A stretch of DNA of 64,000 bases from an uncultured Acholeplasmataceae bacterium (GCA_905203475.1 CAJKWD010000001.1:17597-81596), one strand, 5' to 3'. Shown: positions 18,000 to 28,598, counted from the stretch's first letter. A program made the numbers and translations. The notes: generated by a model from the letters alone, not told the origin.

Positions 18000-18339
18000 C
18001 TACTAATTCTAAGATGACCATAAGTGCATCGTCACCTTTTCTTTCATCTAATTTTAAGATTCTAGTATACCCTCCATTACGAGTTGCATAACGAGGTGCT
18101 AATTCATCAAATACTTTCTTAACAGCAACTTTATCGTTATGTAAGAAAGCTAATGCTTTTCTTCTTGCTACTAAAGATCCATCTTTTCCGTATGAAATCA
18201 TCTTATCAACAAACTTACGAACTTCTTTTGCTCTTGTTTCTGTTGTTTGAATTCTTCCATTCATGATGACATCTTTTGTTAGGTTAGCAAGCATACTTCT
18301 TCTATGTTTGTTTGTACGTCCTAATTTTCTATAAGCCAT
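17989..18339 (-). CDS. rplQ: 50S ribosomal protein L17
   Basis: The 116-residue product opens [18 protein letters not shown], the L17 signature, and ends in the domain with [11 protein letters not shown]. It follows rpoA by 15 bases and is last in the alpha operon, before a strong terminator. Confidence 0.98.
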   Translation of the reverse strand: MAYRKLGRTNKHRRSMLANLTKDVIMNGRIQTTETRAKEVRKFVDKMISYGKDGSLVARRKALAFLHNDKVAVKKVFDELAPRYATRNGGYTRILKLDERKGDDALMVILELVEEA

Positions 18340-18354
18340 TATATTCCCTCCTAA

Positions 18355-19305
18355 CTAGTCTTCATCACGGAATTTAAGTCCCATATCTTTAATTTTATCA
18401 ATTACTTCTTTTAAAGATTTTTTACCTAAATTACGAATTTTCATCATTTCCATTTCTGATTTTTCTGTTAAATCTCCAAGAGTATTAATTCCTGCTCTTT
18501 TTAAGCAATTATATGCACGAACAGAGAAGTCTAAGTCATCAATGGATGTTTCTAATTTCTTCATTTTACTATCTTCTTGTTTTGCATTCATAATACCTGT
18601 TGTATCAGCAATTTCACTTAAATTTGTAATAATATTTAAGTGTTCAATTAAGATTTTTGCTCCTAAGGCCATTACTTCTTCTGGACGAAGAGAACCATTT
18701 GTTTGAACATTCATAGTTAATTTATCATAACTTGCATCTTGTCCAACACGAGCATTTGTAACATCATAACTAATTCTCTCAATTGGAGAATACAATGCAT
18801 CAATTGGAATAAATCCAATTTTTTTATTTTCTAATAATTTTTTATTTTCATTAGATGGAACATATCCACGACCATTACTTACGATAAATTCCATATCTAA
18901 TTTACCACCTTTTGAAACAGTTGCAATCACTTGATCTTTATTGATAATTTCAACATCAGCATCTGTTTCAATATCAGCAGCAGTTACCGTTTTTTCAGTA
19001 TCTACATATAAATGCATTGTTTTATCTTCATCAGAATGATTTTTTACAACAATATTTTTTAAGTTCAAAATAATGGTTGTAACATCTTCTACAATACCTT
19101 CAATTGTCTGGAATTCATGTGCAACTCCATCAATTTTTACGGCTACGATTGCACTTCCTGGCATACTTGATAGCATAACTCTTCTAAGTGCATTTCCGAT
19201 TGTTGTTCCGAATCCTCTTTCAAGAGGTTCTAATTCGAATTTTCCATAATTATTATTTTCTACATAATCTGTTATTTTATAAATAGGTTTTTCAAAATTT
19301 AACAC
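18355..19305 (-). CDS. rpoA: RNA polymerase alpha subunit
   Basis: The N-terminal assembly domain contains ERGFGTTIGNALRRVMLSS, which dimerises and binds beta. A linker around residue 230-245 leads to the C-terminal domain (LDFSVRAYNCLKRAGINT, and NLGKKSLKEV), which contacts UP elements and activators. At 316 residues it is the normal length. It sits in the alpha operon between rpsK and rplQ. Confidence 0.98.
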   Translation of the reverse strand: MLNFEKPIYKITDYVENNNYGKFELEPLERGFGTTIGNALRRVMLSSMPGSAIVAVKIDGVAHEFQTIEGIVEDVTTIILNLKNIVVKNHSDEDKTMHLYVDTEKTVTAADIETDADVEIINKDQVIATVSKGGKLDMEFIVSNGRGYVPSNENKKLLENKKIGFIPIDALYSPIERISYDVTNARVGQDASYDKLTMNVQTNGSLRPEEVMALGAKILIEHLNIITNLSEIADTTGIMNAKQEDSKMKKLETSIDDLDFSVRAYNCLKRAGINTLGDLTEKSEMEMMKIRNLGKKSLKEVIDKIKDMGLKFRDED

Positions 19306-19326
19306 TATTCCACACTCCTTTTCTTA

Positions 19327-19710
19327 TTATCCACGTGGACGTTTTGGTGGACGGCATCCATTATGTGGTATAGGTGTAACGTCAGTGATTGCAGTAATCT
19401 CAAGTCCAGCAGTTTGTAATGAACGAACAGCAGTTTCACGTCCAGAACCAATTCCTTTTACAAAAACTTCAACTTTTTTCATACCCATACCTGCAGCTGC
19501 TTTTCCTGCTGCTTCTGCTGCTTGACCTGCAGCAAATGGAGTTGATTTTTTACTTCCTTTAAATCCTAAAGTACCAGCTGAAGCCCAACTAATTGCATTT
19601 CCATCTTTATCACTAATTGTTACAATTGTGTTATTAAATGTAGAATGAATATAAGCCTTACCTTCAGGTACATTCTTCTTCACTTTACGTTTTCTTGGTT
19701 TATAAGCCAT
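19327..19710 (-). CDS. rpsK: 30S ribosomal protein S11
   Basis: The product shows [35 protein letters not shown] and the C-terminal [12 protein letters not shown]. The AAGGAGG Shine-Dalgarno lies 8 bases before the ATG at 19710 and only 2 before the ATG at 19716, so 19710 is chosen (127 residues). Confidence 0.98.
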   Translation of the reverse strand: MAYKPRKRKVKKNVPEGKAYIHSTFNNTIVTISDKDGNAISWASAGTLGFKGSKKSTPFAAGQAAEAAGKAAAGMGMKKVEVFVKGIGSGRETAVRSLQTAGLEITAITDVTPIPHNGCRPPKRPRG

Positions 19711-19734
19711 TTTCATAACCTCCTTTAACGTTTA

Positions 19735-20100
19735 TTATTTCTTTTTATTTGCTACAACTTTTCCTCTACCTTTACGAGTTCTAGCATTACGGTTAGTTCT
19801 TTGACCTCTTACAGGTAAACCTTTTTTATGACGAGTACCTTGGTAAGAATTAATTTCCATTTTTGTTTTAATATTCATGTTGATTTCACGACGTAAATCT
19901 CCTTCAGTTGTGTATTTGTTTACTTCATCACGAATACGAACTAACTCTTCTTGAGTTAAGTCTTTTGCTTTTGTGTTTACATTTACGTTTGCATCATTAC
20001 AAATTCTAGTAGCAAGACTTCTTCCAATACCATAGATGTAAGTTAATGCGATTTCAATTCTCTTGTTATTTGGCAAATCAATACCTTTAATACGTGCCAT
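19735..20100 (-). CDS. rpsM: 30S ribosomal protein S13
   Basis: The 121-residue product has [20 protein letters not shown] and the [14 protein letters not shown] tail that reaches the decoding centre. It bridges the head of the 30S to the 50S subunit. It lies between rpmJ and rpsK. Confidence 0.98.
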   Translation of the reverse strand: MARIKGIDLPNNKRIEIALTYIYGIGRSLATRICNDANVNVNTKAKDLTQEELVRIRDEVNKYTTEGDLRREINMNIKTKMEINSYQGTRHKKGLPVRGQRTNRNARTRKGRGKVVANKKK

Positions 20101-20117
20101 TAAAACACCTCCTATTT

Positions 20118-20231
20118 TTAACCTTGTCTTTGTTTGTGTTTAGGGTTTTCACAAATTACCATAACCCTACCTTTACGTTTGATTACACGACATTTGTCGC
20201 AAATTGGTTTTACCGATGGTCTTACCTTCAT
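20118..20231 (-). CDS. rpmJ: 50S ribosomal protein L36 (zinc-binding form)
   Basis: A 37-residue gene found in the gap between infA and rpsM. It reads [20 protein letters not shown] and ends NPKHKQRQG. Cys11, Cys14, Cys27 and His32 form the zinc site of the C+ type L36. GGAGGG lies before the ATG. The order infA-rpmJ-rpsM-rpsK-rpoA-rplQ is canonical. Confidence 0.97.
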   Translation of the reverse strand: MKVRPSVKPICDKCRVIKRKGRVMVICENPKHKQRQG

Positions 20232-20245
20232 ATAAATCCCTCCTA

Positions 20246-20461
20246 TTATTTTCTATAGGTTATACGCCCGCGTGTTAAGTCATACGTTGAAACTTCTACG
20301 GTCACTCTATCACCTGGTAAAATGCGAATATAGTGCATTCGGATTTTACCAGAAACGCCGGCTATAATCGTGTGTCCGTTTTCAAGTTCTACTTTAAAAT
20401 TAGCATTTGGTAAAGTTTCAACAACTTTCCCTTCTAATTCAATTACATCTTCTTTTGCCAT
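20246..20461 (-). CDS. infA: Translation initiation factor IF-1
   Basis: The 71-residue OB-fold protein has [20 protein letters not shown] and [19 protein letters not shown]. It occupies the A site during initiation. It follows map by 4 bases in the spc-alpha junction. Confidence 0.98.
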   Translation of the reverse strand: MAKEDVIELEGKVVETLPNANFKVELENGHTIIAGVSGKIRMHYIRILPGDRVTVEVSTYDLTRGRITYRK

Positions 20462-20465
20462 TTTC

Positions 20466-21212
20466 TCACCTCTTCGTTAAAATTTCATAACCATCTTCTG
20501 TTACTAGAACAGTATGTTCAAAGTGAGCAGATGGTTTTAAATCAGCAGTTACAATTGTCCAATCATCATCTAATTCATAGATATCAGCAGTACCTCTATT
20601 TAACATTGGTTCTACTGCAATGACCATTCCTTTCTTTAGAAGTGGCCCTGTATTTGGTTTTCCATAATTTGGTACATCTGGCATTTCATGTACTTCACTT
20701 CCAACACCGTGTCCCACAAGTTCTTTTACAACTCCTAGATGATATTTATTTGCACACTTACTTACCATATATCCGATATCGCCAACTCTTGCCCCATCAT
20801 GAATAGCAGATAAACCTTCAAACAAAGCTTCTTCCGTATGTTTTAGAAGTTCTTCATTTTCATGACTTACCTTTCCCACTGGATAACTCCAAGCGGAATC
20901 TCCATGATATCCTTTATAGCAAGCTCCAATATCAATGGATACGATATCTCCTTCTTTTAATTTACGATTTGATGGAATTCCATGTACTACTTCTTCATTC
21001 ACTGAAATACAACAAGCATTTGGAAATCCATATAATCCTTTAAATGATGGAGTAGCTCCACATTTTCTTATATATGCTTCTGCAAGTTGATCTAGTTCCA
21101 TTGTGGTGATACCCGGTTTTATATATGGTTTAATATATTTATGAGTATCACCGACAATTTTACCAGCAATTCTTAAAAGTTCAATTTCCCTATCTGATTT
21201 AATACTAATCAT
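20466..21212 (-). CDS. map: Methionine aminopeptidase type I
   Basis: Map removes the initiator Met from new proteins. The 248-residue product contains the metal ligands in [20 protein letters not shown] (two Asp), [10 protein letters not shown] (His), AVEPML (Glu) and FEHTVLVTE (Glu). It lacks the N-terminal zinc finger of some forms. It overlaps adk by 8 bases in the secY-adk-map-infA order. Confidence 0.97.
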   Translation of the reverse strand: MISIKSDREIELLRIAGKIVGDTHKYIKPYIKPGITTMELDQLAEAYIRKCGATPSFKGLYGFPNACCISVNEEVVHGIPSNRKLKEGDIVSIDIGACYKGYHGDSAWSYPVGKVSHENEELLKHTEEALFEGLSAIHDGARVGDIGYMVSKCANKYHLGVVKELVGHGVGSEVHEMPDVPNYGKPNTGPLLKKGMVIAVEPMLNRGTADIYELDDDWTIVTADLKPSAHFEHTVLVTEDGYEILTKR

Positions 21213-21873
21213 GAGAAACGCCTCTTTCTAGTACCTCTACAATATGATTAAATACTTCACTTGTAGATTTTGTACTATCAACATGGTATAAATTACCATG
21301 ATTTTTATAGTAATCTAAAAGTGGAAGGGTATTATCTAGATATGCTTGATAACGAGCTTCGAATGTCTGTTCATTATCATCGCTACGAACAGTTAATTCT
21401 GAGCCACATTTATCACATATATTTTCTACTTTTGATTCCATACCAGCGATTAGGTCATTGTAAATTGCTCCACATTTTGGACATGATTTACGACCCAATA
21501 TACGGTTTTTACAAAGTTCTTTTGGAACATCCAAATAAATCACAATTCCATGTTCAAGATGCATCTCATCAAGCATTTGTTCATAAGCTGCTGCTTGTGA
21601 AACATTGCGAGGAAATCCATCCAAGATATATCCATTTCTACAATCCTCTTGATTCAAACGATTTTGCAACAATTTTAATACAATATCGTCTGAAATCAAA
21701 GAACCAGATTCCATCAATTTCTTGATTTTGATATCTAATTCGCTATCTCCTTTTGTAGCAGCTCTAAGTAGATCTCCTGTAGAGATATGAGGCAAATGAT
21801 ATTTTTCTTCAATTAATTTTGATTGTGTTCCCTTTCCTGCAGCAGGAGGGGCTATGAAAATAATACTTTTCAT
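21205..21873 (-). CDS. adk: Adenylate kinase with zinc lid and unusual P-loop
   Basis: Adk interconverts ATP, ADP and AMP. The 222-residue protein has the long lid with four cysteines (CPKCG and CDKCG, about residues 130-158) that binds zinc in Gram-positive enzymes, plus DGFPRN and the AMP-binding STGDLLR. The P-loop reads APPAAGKGTQ instead of GAPGAGKGTQ, losing two glycines but keeping Gly-Lys-Gly-Thr. Its ends overlap secY (4 bases) and map. Likely functional. Confidence 0.95.
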   Translation of the reverse strand: MKSIIFIAPPAAGKGTQSKLIEEKYHLPHISTGDLLRAATKGDSELDIKIKKLMESGSLISDDIVLKLLQNRLNQEDCRNGYILDGFPRNVSQAAAYEQMLDEMHLEHGIVIYLDVPKELCKNRILGRKSCPKCGAIYNDLIAGMESKVENICDKCGSELTVRSDDNEQTFEARYQAYLDNTLPLLDYYKNHGNLYHVDSTKSTSEVFNHIVEVLERGVSHD

Positions 21874-23150
21874 CTTCTTCGTCTTCTTCCTCTTGAACTT
21901 GTATAATTTCTACTAATTAATTTACTTTCTACTTGTCTGTAAGTTTCAAGTGCAACCCCAACAACAATTAGAAGTCCTGTACCACCAATTGATACACTGG
22001 TAGGTAAATTAGAAAACATTCCGAATACAATTGGAAGTCCAGCAATTACAGCAAGACAGATTGCTCCAACTAACGTAATACGGTTTAATGTTTTTGAAAT
22101 ATATTTTACAGTATCATCACCTGGATGTACTCCTGGAATATATCCACCATTTTTTTGTAAATTTTCAGCAAGTTCTTTTGGTTTTAATTGTAAATATGTA
22201 TAAAAATAAGTAAATGCGATAATTAATACAATGTATAATACAAAACCTGTTCCTGTCTGAAAAGATAACCATTTTTGTACAAATAATGTCATTGATTCAT
22301 TTTTAATGAGTTGAGCAATTAATCCTGGAACAGAAATAATTGCAGATGCGAAAATGACTGGGATAACAGAAGCAGAGTTTAATTTAAATGGAATATAACT
22401 TTTATTTCCACCAATTCCTGCTCCAGATTGGTTAGCATATTGAATTGGAATACGACGTTCTGCAGATTGTTCAAAAACAACTGCAATAACAATCGCAAGA
22501 TACATAACAACAAACAAGATGAATTTAGTAATTCCAAATAATGTTTGTTGTAAATCTCCTCCCGTTACAAATCCGTTATAAGCATCGACAAACATACTTG
22601 GCATAGTAGCAATAATACCGGCCATAATGATTAATGAGGTACCATTTCCTACTCCTTTCTTTGTGATCTGATCTCCAATCCAAAGTAAGAATGCAGTACC
22701 TGCTGTTAAAATCAATGCGAATTCCATGTATTGTAATGAAGTTCCATTTTGAATAAATGCAAATGAGAATAAATATCCTTGAATAAATGCAAGAATAATA
22801 CCAGTTACACGTGTAATCTGATTAATCTTGTTTCTACCTACTTGACCTTGTTTTGAAAGTTCAGTAAGGTATGGAACAATATCCATCTGTAGTAACTGAA
22901 TGATGATAGATGCCGTAATATATGGCATAACACCAAGTGCGAAAACAGAGAATTTCTCTAACGCACCTCCACCCATTGCATTAATTAACTCTAAAAATCC
23001 TAAATTAGATCCCAATAATTTTGAATCAACTCCAGGAACAATAATTGTTGTTCCTAGCTTAAAAATGAATAAGCAGAATAAAGTGAAGTAGATTCTTTTT
23101 CTTAAGTCCTTATTTTCAGGCTTAAATATTTGCTTCATAGTCGCAAACAT
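21870..23150 (-). CDS. secY: Protein translocase subunit SecY
   Basis: This 426-residue protein has ten membrane helices. It includes GVMPYITASIIIQLLQ, the SecA-contact loops (PIQYANQSG) and the C-terminal RRRRR tail. SecY is the translocation pore. It lies between rplO and adk as in Bacillus, with a 1-base gap to rplO. Confidence 0.97.
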   Translation of the reverse strand: MFATMKQIFKPENKDLRKRIYFTLFCLFIFKLGTTIIVPGVDSKLLGSNLGFLELINAMGGGALEKFSVFALGVMPYITASIIIQLLQMDIVPYLTELSKQGQVGRNKINQITRVTGIILAFIQGYLFSFAFIQNGTSLQYMEFALILTAGTAFLLWIGDQITKKGVGNGTSLIIMAGIIATMPSMFVDAYNGFVTGGDLQQTLFGITKFILFVVMYLAIVIAVVFEQSAERRIPIQYANQSGAGIGGNKSYIPFKLNSASVIPVIFASAIISVPGLIAQLIKNESMTLFVQKWLSFQTGTGFVLYIVLIIAFTYFYTYLQLKPKELAENLQKNGGYIPGVHPGDDTVKYISKTLNRITLVGAICLAVIAGLPIVFGMFSNLPTSVSIGGTGLLIVVGVALETYRQVESKLISRNYTSSRGRRRRR

Positions 23151-23151
23151 A

Positions 23152-23595
23152 CTAGATCACCTCAGCTTTTCCACCTAATTTTTCTATTTGTTCTTTTGCT
23201 GTTTTTGAAAATTTACTAGCTTTTACAACTAATTTCTTTTCTAAAACACCGTTTCCTAAAACTTTAATTCCACATAATTGTTTTTTCACAAGTCCCATTT
23301 CTTTTAAAAGTTCTGGAGTTACTTCTACACCGTCATCAAATTTATTTAAATCACTTAAATTGATAGTTGCATATTCTTTTTTGAATTTTGCATTTGTGAA
23401 ACCTCTTTTTGGAAGTTTTCTATATAGTGGGAATTGTCCACCTTCGAACCATCCTGGAACTCCTCCACCACTTCTTGCGTTTTGACCTTTTTGTCCGCGT
23501 CCTGAAGTTTTTCCAAGACCACTACCAACACCACGTCCAACGCGCTTTTTCGTAGTTGTAGCTCCAACACCTGGTTTTAATTCATGTAGTTTCAT
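23152..23595 (-). CDS. rplO: 50S ribosomal protein L15
   Basis: The 147-residue product begins [20 protein letters not shown], with the glycine-rich [14 protein letters not shown] arm. It directly follows rpsE, sharing one base; the rpmD gene usually found here is absent. Confidence 0.98.
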   Translation of the reverse strand: MKLHELKPGVGATTTKKRVGRGVGSGLGKTSGRGQKGQNARSGGGVPGWFEGGQFPLYRKLPKRGFTNAKFKKEYATINLSDLNKFDDGVEVTPELLKEMGLVKKQLCGIKVLGNGVLEKKLVVKASKFSKTAKEQIEKLGGKAEVI

Positions 23596-24182
23596 TATCT
23601 AATTTCCTCTACTTTCTTTCCACGTAATGCTGCAACTTTTTCAATTGTTCTTTGTGATTTTAATGCTTCTAATGTAGCGTAAGCCATATTTACTTTTGTA
23701 TTAGAACCTAGTGATTTTGAAAGAATGTTCTTGACACCAGCAAGTTCAAGTACACTACGAACTGGTCCTCCAGCTTTTACTCCTGTACCTTTACTAGCAG
23801 GCTTTAACATAACTTTACTAGCTCCTCTTCTTCCAATAGCTTCATGTGGAATTGTATCATCAACGATAGATACACGAACGATATTTTTTGTAGCAGCTTG
23901 CACAGCTTTTTTAATTGCATCTGGAACTTCGTTTGCTTTTCCAGAACCAATTCCTACTTTACCTTTTCTATCTCCAACTGCTACAACAGCTGAGAAACGG
24001 AAATGACGTCCACCCTTTGTAACTTTTGTTACACGAGTAATTGTAATAACTTCTTCATCATATAACTTTGGTTGTCTTTCTCTTCTTCTACGTTGTGGTC
24101 TTGATGAATTCTTCTTGTTATTTTTGTCAAAAGATTTTTGTTCTTTTTGAACTGGGTTTTGGTTCATATCCTTATTATCCAT
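23595..24182 (-). CDS. rpsE: 30S ribosomal protein S5 with N-terminal extension
   Basis: The S5 core is complete ([34 protein letters not shown]). About 40 extra polar, basic residues (rich in Asn, Lys, Arg, Gln) precede it, giving 195 residues instead of about 165. S5 contributes to decoding fidelity and mRNA entry. The extension has no recognisable domain. Confidence 0.97.
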   Translation of the reverse strand: MDNKDMNQNPVQKEQKSFDKNNKKNSSRPQRRRRERQPKLYDEEVITITRVTKVTKGGRHFRFSAVVAVGDRKGKVGIGSGKANEVPDAIKKAVQAATKNIVRVSIVDDTIPHEAIGRRGASKVMLKPASKGTGVKAGGPVRSVLELAGVKNILSKSLGSNTKVNMAYATLEALKSQRTIEKVAALRGKKVEEIR

Positions 24183-24199
24183 AACTAACCCTCCTTATA

Positions 24200-24562
24200 T
24201 TAGAATTCTAATCCATTTTCACGTGCAGCTTCAGCTAAAGCTTTTACACGTCCATGATATAGGTATCCACCTCTATCAAATTTAACATTTTTAATTTTTG
24301 CTTTTAATGCTCTCTTAGCGATTAATTCTCCTACTTTTTTAGCAGCATCGATGTTGCTTCCGTTTTCTAATTTTAATTCTTTATCAATAGAAGAAGCACT
24401 CACAAGTGTAGCATTTGTTTCATCATCTATGATTTGCGCAAAAATATTTTTATTTGATCTAAACACATTAAGTCTTGGACATTCTTTTGTTCCAACAACT
24501 TTTTCTCTTACACGAGCGTGTCTAGCTTTTCTCATTTCATTACGAGATTCTTTCTTTATCAT
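24200..24562 (-). CDS. rplR: 50S ribosomal protein L18
   Basis: The 120-residue 5S rRNA-binding protein shows [20 protein letters not shown] and [20 protein letters not shown]. It is in the canonical position between rplF and rpsE. Confidence 0.98.
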   Translation of the reverse strand: MIKKESRNEMRKARHARVREKVVGTKECPRLNVFRSNKNIFAQIIDDETNATLVSASSIDKELKLENGSNIDAAKKVGELIAKRALKAKIKNVKFDRGGYLYHGRVKALAEAARENGLEF

Positions 24563-24589
24563 AGTAAACGCTCCTTTGCTAATATTTAA

Positions 24590-25120
24590 CTATGCTGCTT
24601 TTTTACCTTCCTTACGACGTACATGTTCATCCGCATAACGGATTCCCTTTCCTTTGTAAGGTTCTGGTCTTCTAATGTCACGGACATTAGCAGCAAAATT
24701 TCCAACTAATTGTCTGTCGATTCCTCTTACAAACAATTCAGTATTGCTTGGTGATTCTAATTGAATACCAGCTGGAATTTCCATTTCTACTGGATGTGAG
24801 TATCCAGCACTAACAACTAGTGTATTTCCCTTTACTTGAAAACGGTATCCTACACCAACTGCTTCTAATTTCTTTTCGAAACCTTTTGTTACTCCAGTAA
24901 TCATATTTGCAATATTTGCATTTGCTGTTCCATGGTATGCTTTAAAATTATCATTTTTTCTTTCTACTGATAATTTATCTCCATCCACTTTTACAGTAAT
25001 ATTTCTATTTACTTCAGTAGAAAGATTACCTTTAGGACCAGTTACACGAACAATATTACCATCTACTTCTACAGTAACTCCTTCAGGAATCGATAAAATT
25101 CTGTTTCCAATTCGACTCAT
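24590..25120 (-). CDS. rplF: 50S ribosomal protein L6
   Basis: The start is the ATG at 25120 (MSRIGNRILSIPEGV), not the upstream in-frame ATG at 25177 inside rpsH. The 176-residue product has both alpha/beta repeats and the C-terminal RRPEPYKGKGIRYADEHVRR. It lies near the GTPase-associated centre. Confidence 0.98.
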   Translation of the reverse strand: MSRIGNRILSIPEGVTVEVDGNIVRVTGPKGNLSTEVNRNITVKVDGDKLSVERKNDNFKAYHGTANANIANMITGVTKGFEKKLEAVGVGYRFQVKGNTLVVSAGYSHPVEMEIPAGIQLESPSNTELFVRGIDRQLVGNFAANVRDIRRPEPYKGKGIRYADEHVRRKEGKKAA

Positions 25121-25133
25121 ATTATCTTCCTTT

Positions 25134-25529
25134 CTACCAAATGTATGCAAGTACTTCTCCACCAAGAGAATTTTCACGTGCGTGTTTATCTGTCATAATT
25201 CCTTTTGACGTAGAAATAATTGCGATTCCAAGACCGTTTAATACACGTGGTACATCTTGTGCCTTAGCATATACACGTAATCCTGGCTTTGAAATTCTTT
25301 TTAATCCTGTAATAACACGTTCTTTTTTATTTCCATATTTTAATGTAAGAACAATAACATCTTGTACTTTTCCTTTTTTTGTTGTGTAATCACTAATGAA
25401 TCCTTCTTCTTTTAAGATTCTTGCGATTTCTAATTTCATTTTTGAAGCGGGTACTTCAACTTCTGTGTATCGCATTTGGTTTGCATTACGAATTCTTGTA
25501 AGCATATCTGCGATTGGATCTGTTACCAT
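25134..25529 (-). CDS. rpsH: 30S ribosomal protein S8
   Basis: The 131-residue product begins [18 protein letters not shown] and ends with [14 protein letters not shown]...GGEVLAYIW. It binds the 16S central domain and in other bacteria represses the spc operon. Confidence 0.98.
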   Translation of the reverse strand: MVTDPIADMLTRIRNANQMRYTEVEVPASKMKLEIARILKEEGFISDYTTKKGKVQDVIVLTLKYGNKKERVITGLKRISKPGLRVYAKAQDVPRVLNGLGIAIISTSKGIMTDKHARENSLGGEVLAYIW

Positions 25530-25547
25530 AATTATCCTCCCTTCTTA

Positions 25548-25733
25548 CTACCAGCTTGATTTTTTCATTCCTGGTATTTGTCCTTTATAAGCTAGTTCTC
25601 TGAAACAAATACGGCAAATTCCATATTTCTTAAGAACTGCATGAGGTCTTCCACATCTTGAACAACGTGTATATTCACGTACTTTAAATTTCTGTGGTCG
25701 ACTTGCTTTTACTTTCATACTAGTTTTAGCCAT
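25548..25733 (-). CDS. rpsN: 30S ribosomal protein S14, zinc type
   Basis: The 61-residue short form of S14 has CSRCG and CRICF, the four-cysteine zinc site, and the ending PGMKKSSW. No zinc-independent long form is in the window. Confidence 0.98.
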   Translation of the reverse strand: MAKTSMKVKASRPQKFKVREYTRCSRCGRPHAVLKKYGICRICFRELAYKGQIPGMKKSSW

Positions 25734-25755
25734 AATATTCCTCCTAATTCATTTA

Positions 25756-26295
25756 TTAGTTCTTAAAAGGCATTCCGAAACCTTTTAATAAGTCATACGC
25801 TTCGTCGTTTGTTTTTGCTGTAGTAACGAAAACAATGTCCATACCACGTACTTTAACAACGTTATCATAATCTATTTCTGAGAAAATTAGTTGTTCAGTT
25901 AATCCTAATGTATAGTTTCCTCTTCCATCAAATGAACGATGTGAAACTCCTCTAAAGTCACGTACACGAGGTAATGTAATACTAATTAATTTATCTAAGA
26001 AGTTATACATATTTTCTCCACGTAATGTTACTTTACATCCAATAGGTTGACCTTCTCTTACTTTAAATCCTGCAATTGCTTTTTTTGCTTTTGTTACAAC
26101 AGGTTTTTGTCCAGTAATTTGAGCAAGATCGGAAACTGCAGCATCTAATAACTTAGAATTTGTTGTTGCGTCTCCAACACCCATATTCACAACAATTTTA
26201 TCAAGAGCTGGAACTTCCATAATACTCTTGTAATTATATTTTTCTCTTAAGCTAGGTACGATTTCCTTATTATACTTTTCTTTTAGGCGGTTCAT
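25756..26295 (-). CDS. rplE: 50S ribosomal protein L5
   Basis: The 179-residue 5S rRNA binder has [39 protein letters not shown] and [17 protein letters not shown]. It is in the canonical rplX-rplE-rpsN order. Confidence 0.98.
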   Translation of the reverse strand: MNRLKEKYNKEIVPSLREKYNYKSIMEVPALDKIVVNMGVGDATTNSKLLDAAVSDLAQITGQKPVVTKAKKAIAGFKVREGQPIGCKVTLRGENMYNFLDKLISITLPRVRDFRGVSHRSFDGRGNYTLGLTEQLIFSEIDYDNVVKVRGMDIVFVTTAKTNDEAYDLLKGFGMPFKN

Positions 26296-26313
26296 AATTT
26301 ACCCTCCTTCCAA

Positions 26314-26622
26314 TTAGTCAAGATTTGAATTAGATTTTTTAGTACATCTAACTTTTTTTCCTTTTTTATCAGTTGTATGTCCGATTCTAGTTCTTTTCTT
26401 TGTCTTAGGGTCTAAAATCATAACATTTGAAGCATGAATTGGAGCATTCATTTCAACAATGCTTCCAGCCCCTTGTCCAGATGGTTTTACATGTTTTTTA
26501 ACAACATTTACACCCTCTACAACAACACGGTTTTCACTTCTAAGTACTTTTGTGATGATTCCTTCTTTTCCCTTATCTTTTCCGGCAATAACAACTACTT
26601 TATCTCCAGACTTTAAGTTCAT
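26314..26622 (-). CDS. rplX: 50S ribosomal protein L24
   Basis: The KOW-fold protein begins MNLKSGDKVVVIAGKDKGKE. The AAGGAGG box ends directly at an ATG at 26628, leaving no spacer, so the next in-frame ATG at 26622 (6-base spacer) is the start, giving 102 residues. Confidence 0.96.
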   Translation of the reverse strand: MNLKSGDKVVVIAGKDKGKEGIITKVLRSENRVVVEGVNVVKKHVKPSGQGAGSIVEMNAPIHASNVMILDPKTKKRTRIGHTTDKKGKKVRCTKKSNSNLD

Positions 26623-26644
26623 GTTCATCCTCCTTATTATGAGA

Positions 26645-27013
26645 CTATAACACTTCTTTTGCAAGTGAAACAATCTTCATAAAATTTTTGTCACGTAATT
26701 CACGTGCTACTGGTCCAAATACACGAGTTCCAACTGGAGTTCCATCATCTTTAATAATAACGCATGCATTATCGTCAAATTTGATGTATGATCCATCTTC
26801 ACGTCTTAAACCAGATTTACTTCTAACGATTACCGCTTTCACAACTTTTCCTTTTGCAACAGTTCCGTTTGGAGTTGCTTTTTTAACAGTTGCGACAACG
26901 ATATCACCAATATTTCCCGTTTTTACTTTACTTCCCCCAAGCACACGAATAATTGATACTTCACGTGCTCCAGAGTTATCAGCTACTTTTAAACGAGTTT
27001 CTTGTTGTACCAT
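26645..27013 (-). CDS. rplN: 50S ribosomal protein L14
   Basis: The product begins [18 protein letters not shown] and ends [11 protein letters not shown] (122 residues). GGAGG precedes the ATG at 27013; upstream in-frame codons to 27040 belong to the rpsQ junction. Confidence 0.98.
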   Translation of the reverse strand: MVQQETRLKVADNSGAREVSIIRVLGGSKVKTGNIGDIVVATVKKATPNGTVAKGKVVKAVIVRSKSGLRREDGSYIKFDDNACVIIKDDGTPVGTRVFGPVARELRDKNFMKIVSLAKEVL

Positions 27014-27040
27014 GTTTTTATCCTCCTTTTCGAGCAGCAA

Positions 27041-27298
27041 TTATAAAACGATTGCTTTTTCTACTACTTCGACTAAACGGAAATGTTTGTTTTTAGAGAT
27101 TGGACGAGTTTCTACAATACGAACGATATCTCCAACATTTGCAACATTCTTTTCATCGTGGGCAGTATATTTTTTTGAGTATTTTGCACGTTTTTTATAA
27201 ATTGGGTTTACCTTGTAAGTTTCAACTAATACTGTAATTGTTTTATCAGCTTTATTACTTACAACTTTTCCCACTAATTCATGAGTTTTCTTTTCCAT
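27041..27298 (-). CDS. rpsQ: 30S ribosomal protein S17
   Basis: The 85-residue OB-fold protein has [20 protein letters not shown] and [20 protein letters not shown], the S17 pattern. It is between rpmC and rplN. Confidence 0.98.
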   Translation of the reverse strand: MEKKTHELVGKVVSNKADKTITVLVETYKVNPIYKKRAKYSKKYTAHDEKNVANVGDIVRIVETRPISKNKHFRLVEVVEKAIVL

Positions 27299-27307
27299 AA
27301 TGCCCTC

Positions 27308-27505
27308 CTAGTTCTTTTCTAGCTCACGTTCACGTAAAATTGTTTTCATACGTGCAACAAGCTTTCTAAGTTCTTTAATTCTTGAAGGTTTTTCAAGATT
27401 TCCAGTGGCAGCATTAAAACGTAAGTTAAATAGTTCTTCTTTACATTCGTCAATTTTCTTCATGATTTCTTCATTTGATAATTGTCTAATTTCACTATTT
27501 GTCAT
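27308..27505 (-). CDS. rpmC: 50S ribosomal protein L29
   Basis: The 65-residue two-helix protein shows [19 protein letters not shown] and [10 protein letters not shown]. It lies near the exit tunnel. Its ATG shares one base with the rplP stop codon. Confidence 0.97.
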   Translation of the reverse strand: MTNSEIRQLSNEEIMKKIDECKEELFNLRFNAATGNLEKPSRIKELRKLVARMKTILRERELEKN

Positions 27506-27927
27506 TACTTCTCACCACTTTCTTTTTTAACAAATTTACATCTCATTGGAAGTTTATGCATTGCAAGTCTTAAAGCTTCACGTGCAGTTGCTTCATCAAC
27601 TCCTCCAACTTCGAACATAATTTTACCTTTTTTAACAACGGCTACCCATACTTCTGGGTCTCCTTTACCTTTACCTTGACGAGTTTCAAGAGGTTTTTTC
27701 GTTAATGATAAGTGTGGGAAAATATTAATCCATACTTTACCACCACGTTTCATAAAACGTGTCATAGCAACACGGGCTGCTTCAATTTGTTGTTGACTAA
27801 CCCATGCACCATCAAGTGCCATTAAACCATATTCACCAAAGTGTAGTTCTGTATTTCCTTTTGCTACACCATCATATCTTAAACGGTGAGGTCTACGATA
27901 TTTAGTTCTTTTTGGAATGACTGCCAT
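27505..27927 (-). CDS. rplP: 50S ribosomal protein L16
   Basis: The start [15 protein letters not shown] at 27927 is 8 bases after AGGGAGG; the alternative ATG at 27933 is too close to the box and the in-frame stretch to 28041 lies inside rpsC. The 140-residue product has [23 protein letters not shown]. It overlaps rpsC by 26 bases. Confidence 0.97.
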   Translation of the reverse strand: MAVIPKRTKYRRPHRLRYDGVAKGNTELHFGEYGLMALDGAWVSQQQIEAARVAMTRFMKRGGKVWINIFPHLSLTKKPLETRQGKGKGDPEVWVAVVKKGKIMFEVGGVDEATAREALRLAMHKLPMRCKFVKKESGEK

Positions 27928-28582
27928 TTTCATTACCTCCCTTATTTTTCTTGGAAGGAAGGATTTCTCCTTTGTAGATCCATACTTTAACACCAATTTT
28001 TCCATATGTTGTATTAGCTTCTTTAATAGCGTAATCAACATCAGCTCTTAAAGTATGAAGTGGAATCATACCTTCAGTATATCCTTCAGTACGAGCCATA
28101 TCTACGCCACCTAAACGACCAGATACTGAAGTTTTAATTCCTTTTGCTCCTGCCTTCATAGTATTTCTAATTGCTTTTTTCTGTGCAATTCTAAATGATA
28201 CACGATTTTCGATTTGGTGTGCAATATTTTCTGCAACCAAAGCAGCATCTAAATCAGGATTTTTTACTTCCATAATAGAAATTTGTACATCTTCATTTAC
28301 TAATTTAGAAAGTTCTTTTCTGATTTTTTCAATTTCATCTCCACCGTGACCGATTACAACACCTGGTTTTGCAGTGTTGATAATAACATCGGTTTTCTTA
28401 GCGGTTCTCTCGATAAGAATACTTGAAACTGCTGCGTCTTTTAATTTCTTTTCTAAAAACTTACGAATCTTTACGTCATTTTCTAAGAATCTAGCTGTAT
28501 CTTTTCTATCAGCAAACCATCTAGATTCCCAGTCTTTATTGATTCCAATTCTAAGACCAATTGGACTAACTTTTTGACCCAT
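27902..28582 (-). CDS. rpsC: 30S ribosomal protein S3
   Basis: The product (226 residues from the ATG at 28582 behind GGAGG) begins [20 protein letters not shown]. The KH domain [18 protein letters not shown] and the C-terminal domain with [19 protein letters not shown] are intact. S3 forms the mRNA entry tunnel. Confidence 0.98.
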   Translation of the reverse strand: MGQKVSPIGLRIGINKDWESRWFADRKDTARFLENDVKIRKFLEKKLKDAAVSSILIERTAKKTDVIINTAKPGVVIGHGGDEIEKIRKELSKLVNEDVQISIMEVKNPDLDAALVAENIAHQIENRVSFRIAQKKAIRNTMKAGAKGIKTSVSGRLGGVDMARTEGYTEGMIPLHTLRADVDYAIKEANTTYGKIGVKVWIYKGEILPSKKNKGGNENGSHSKKN

Positions 28583-28598
28583 CAGTTTACCTCCTTTA

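Noticed and set aside
20101..20245. Empty gap between infA and rpsM
   Set aside because: It holds the 37-codon rpmJ gene.
25170..25190. Extra parS sites in ribosomal genes (also near 24218, 26700 and 31905)
   Set aside because: Each has only a TTCACGTG-type core with poor flanks and lies in conserved coding sequence.
26688..27200. Long plus-strand reading frames opposite ribosomal genes (also 21270-21725, 29690-30040 and 41871-42254)
   Set aside because: They are antisense to well-conserved genes, have no ribosome sites or recognisable products, and reflect AT-rich codon use on the other strand.
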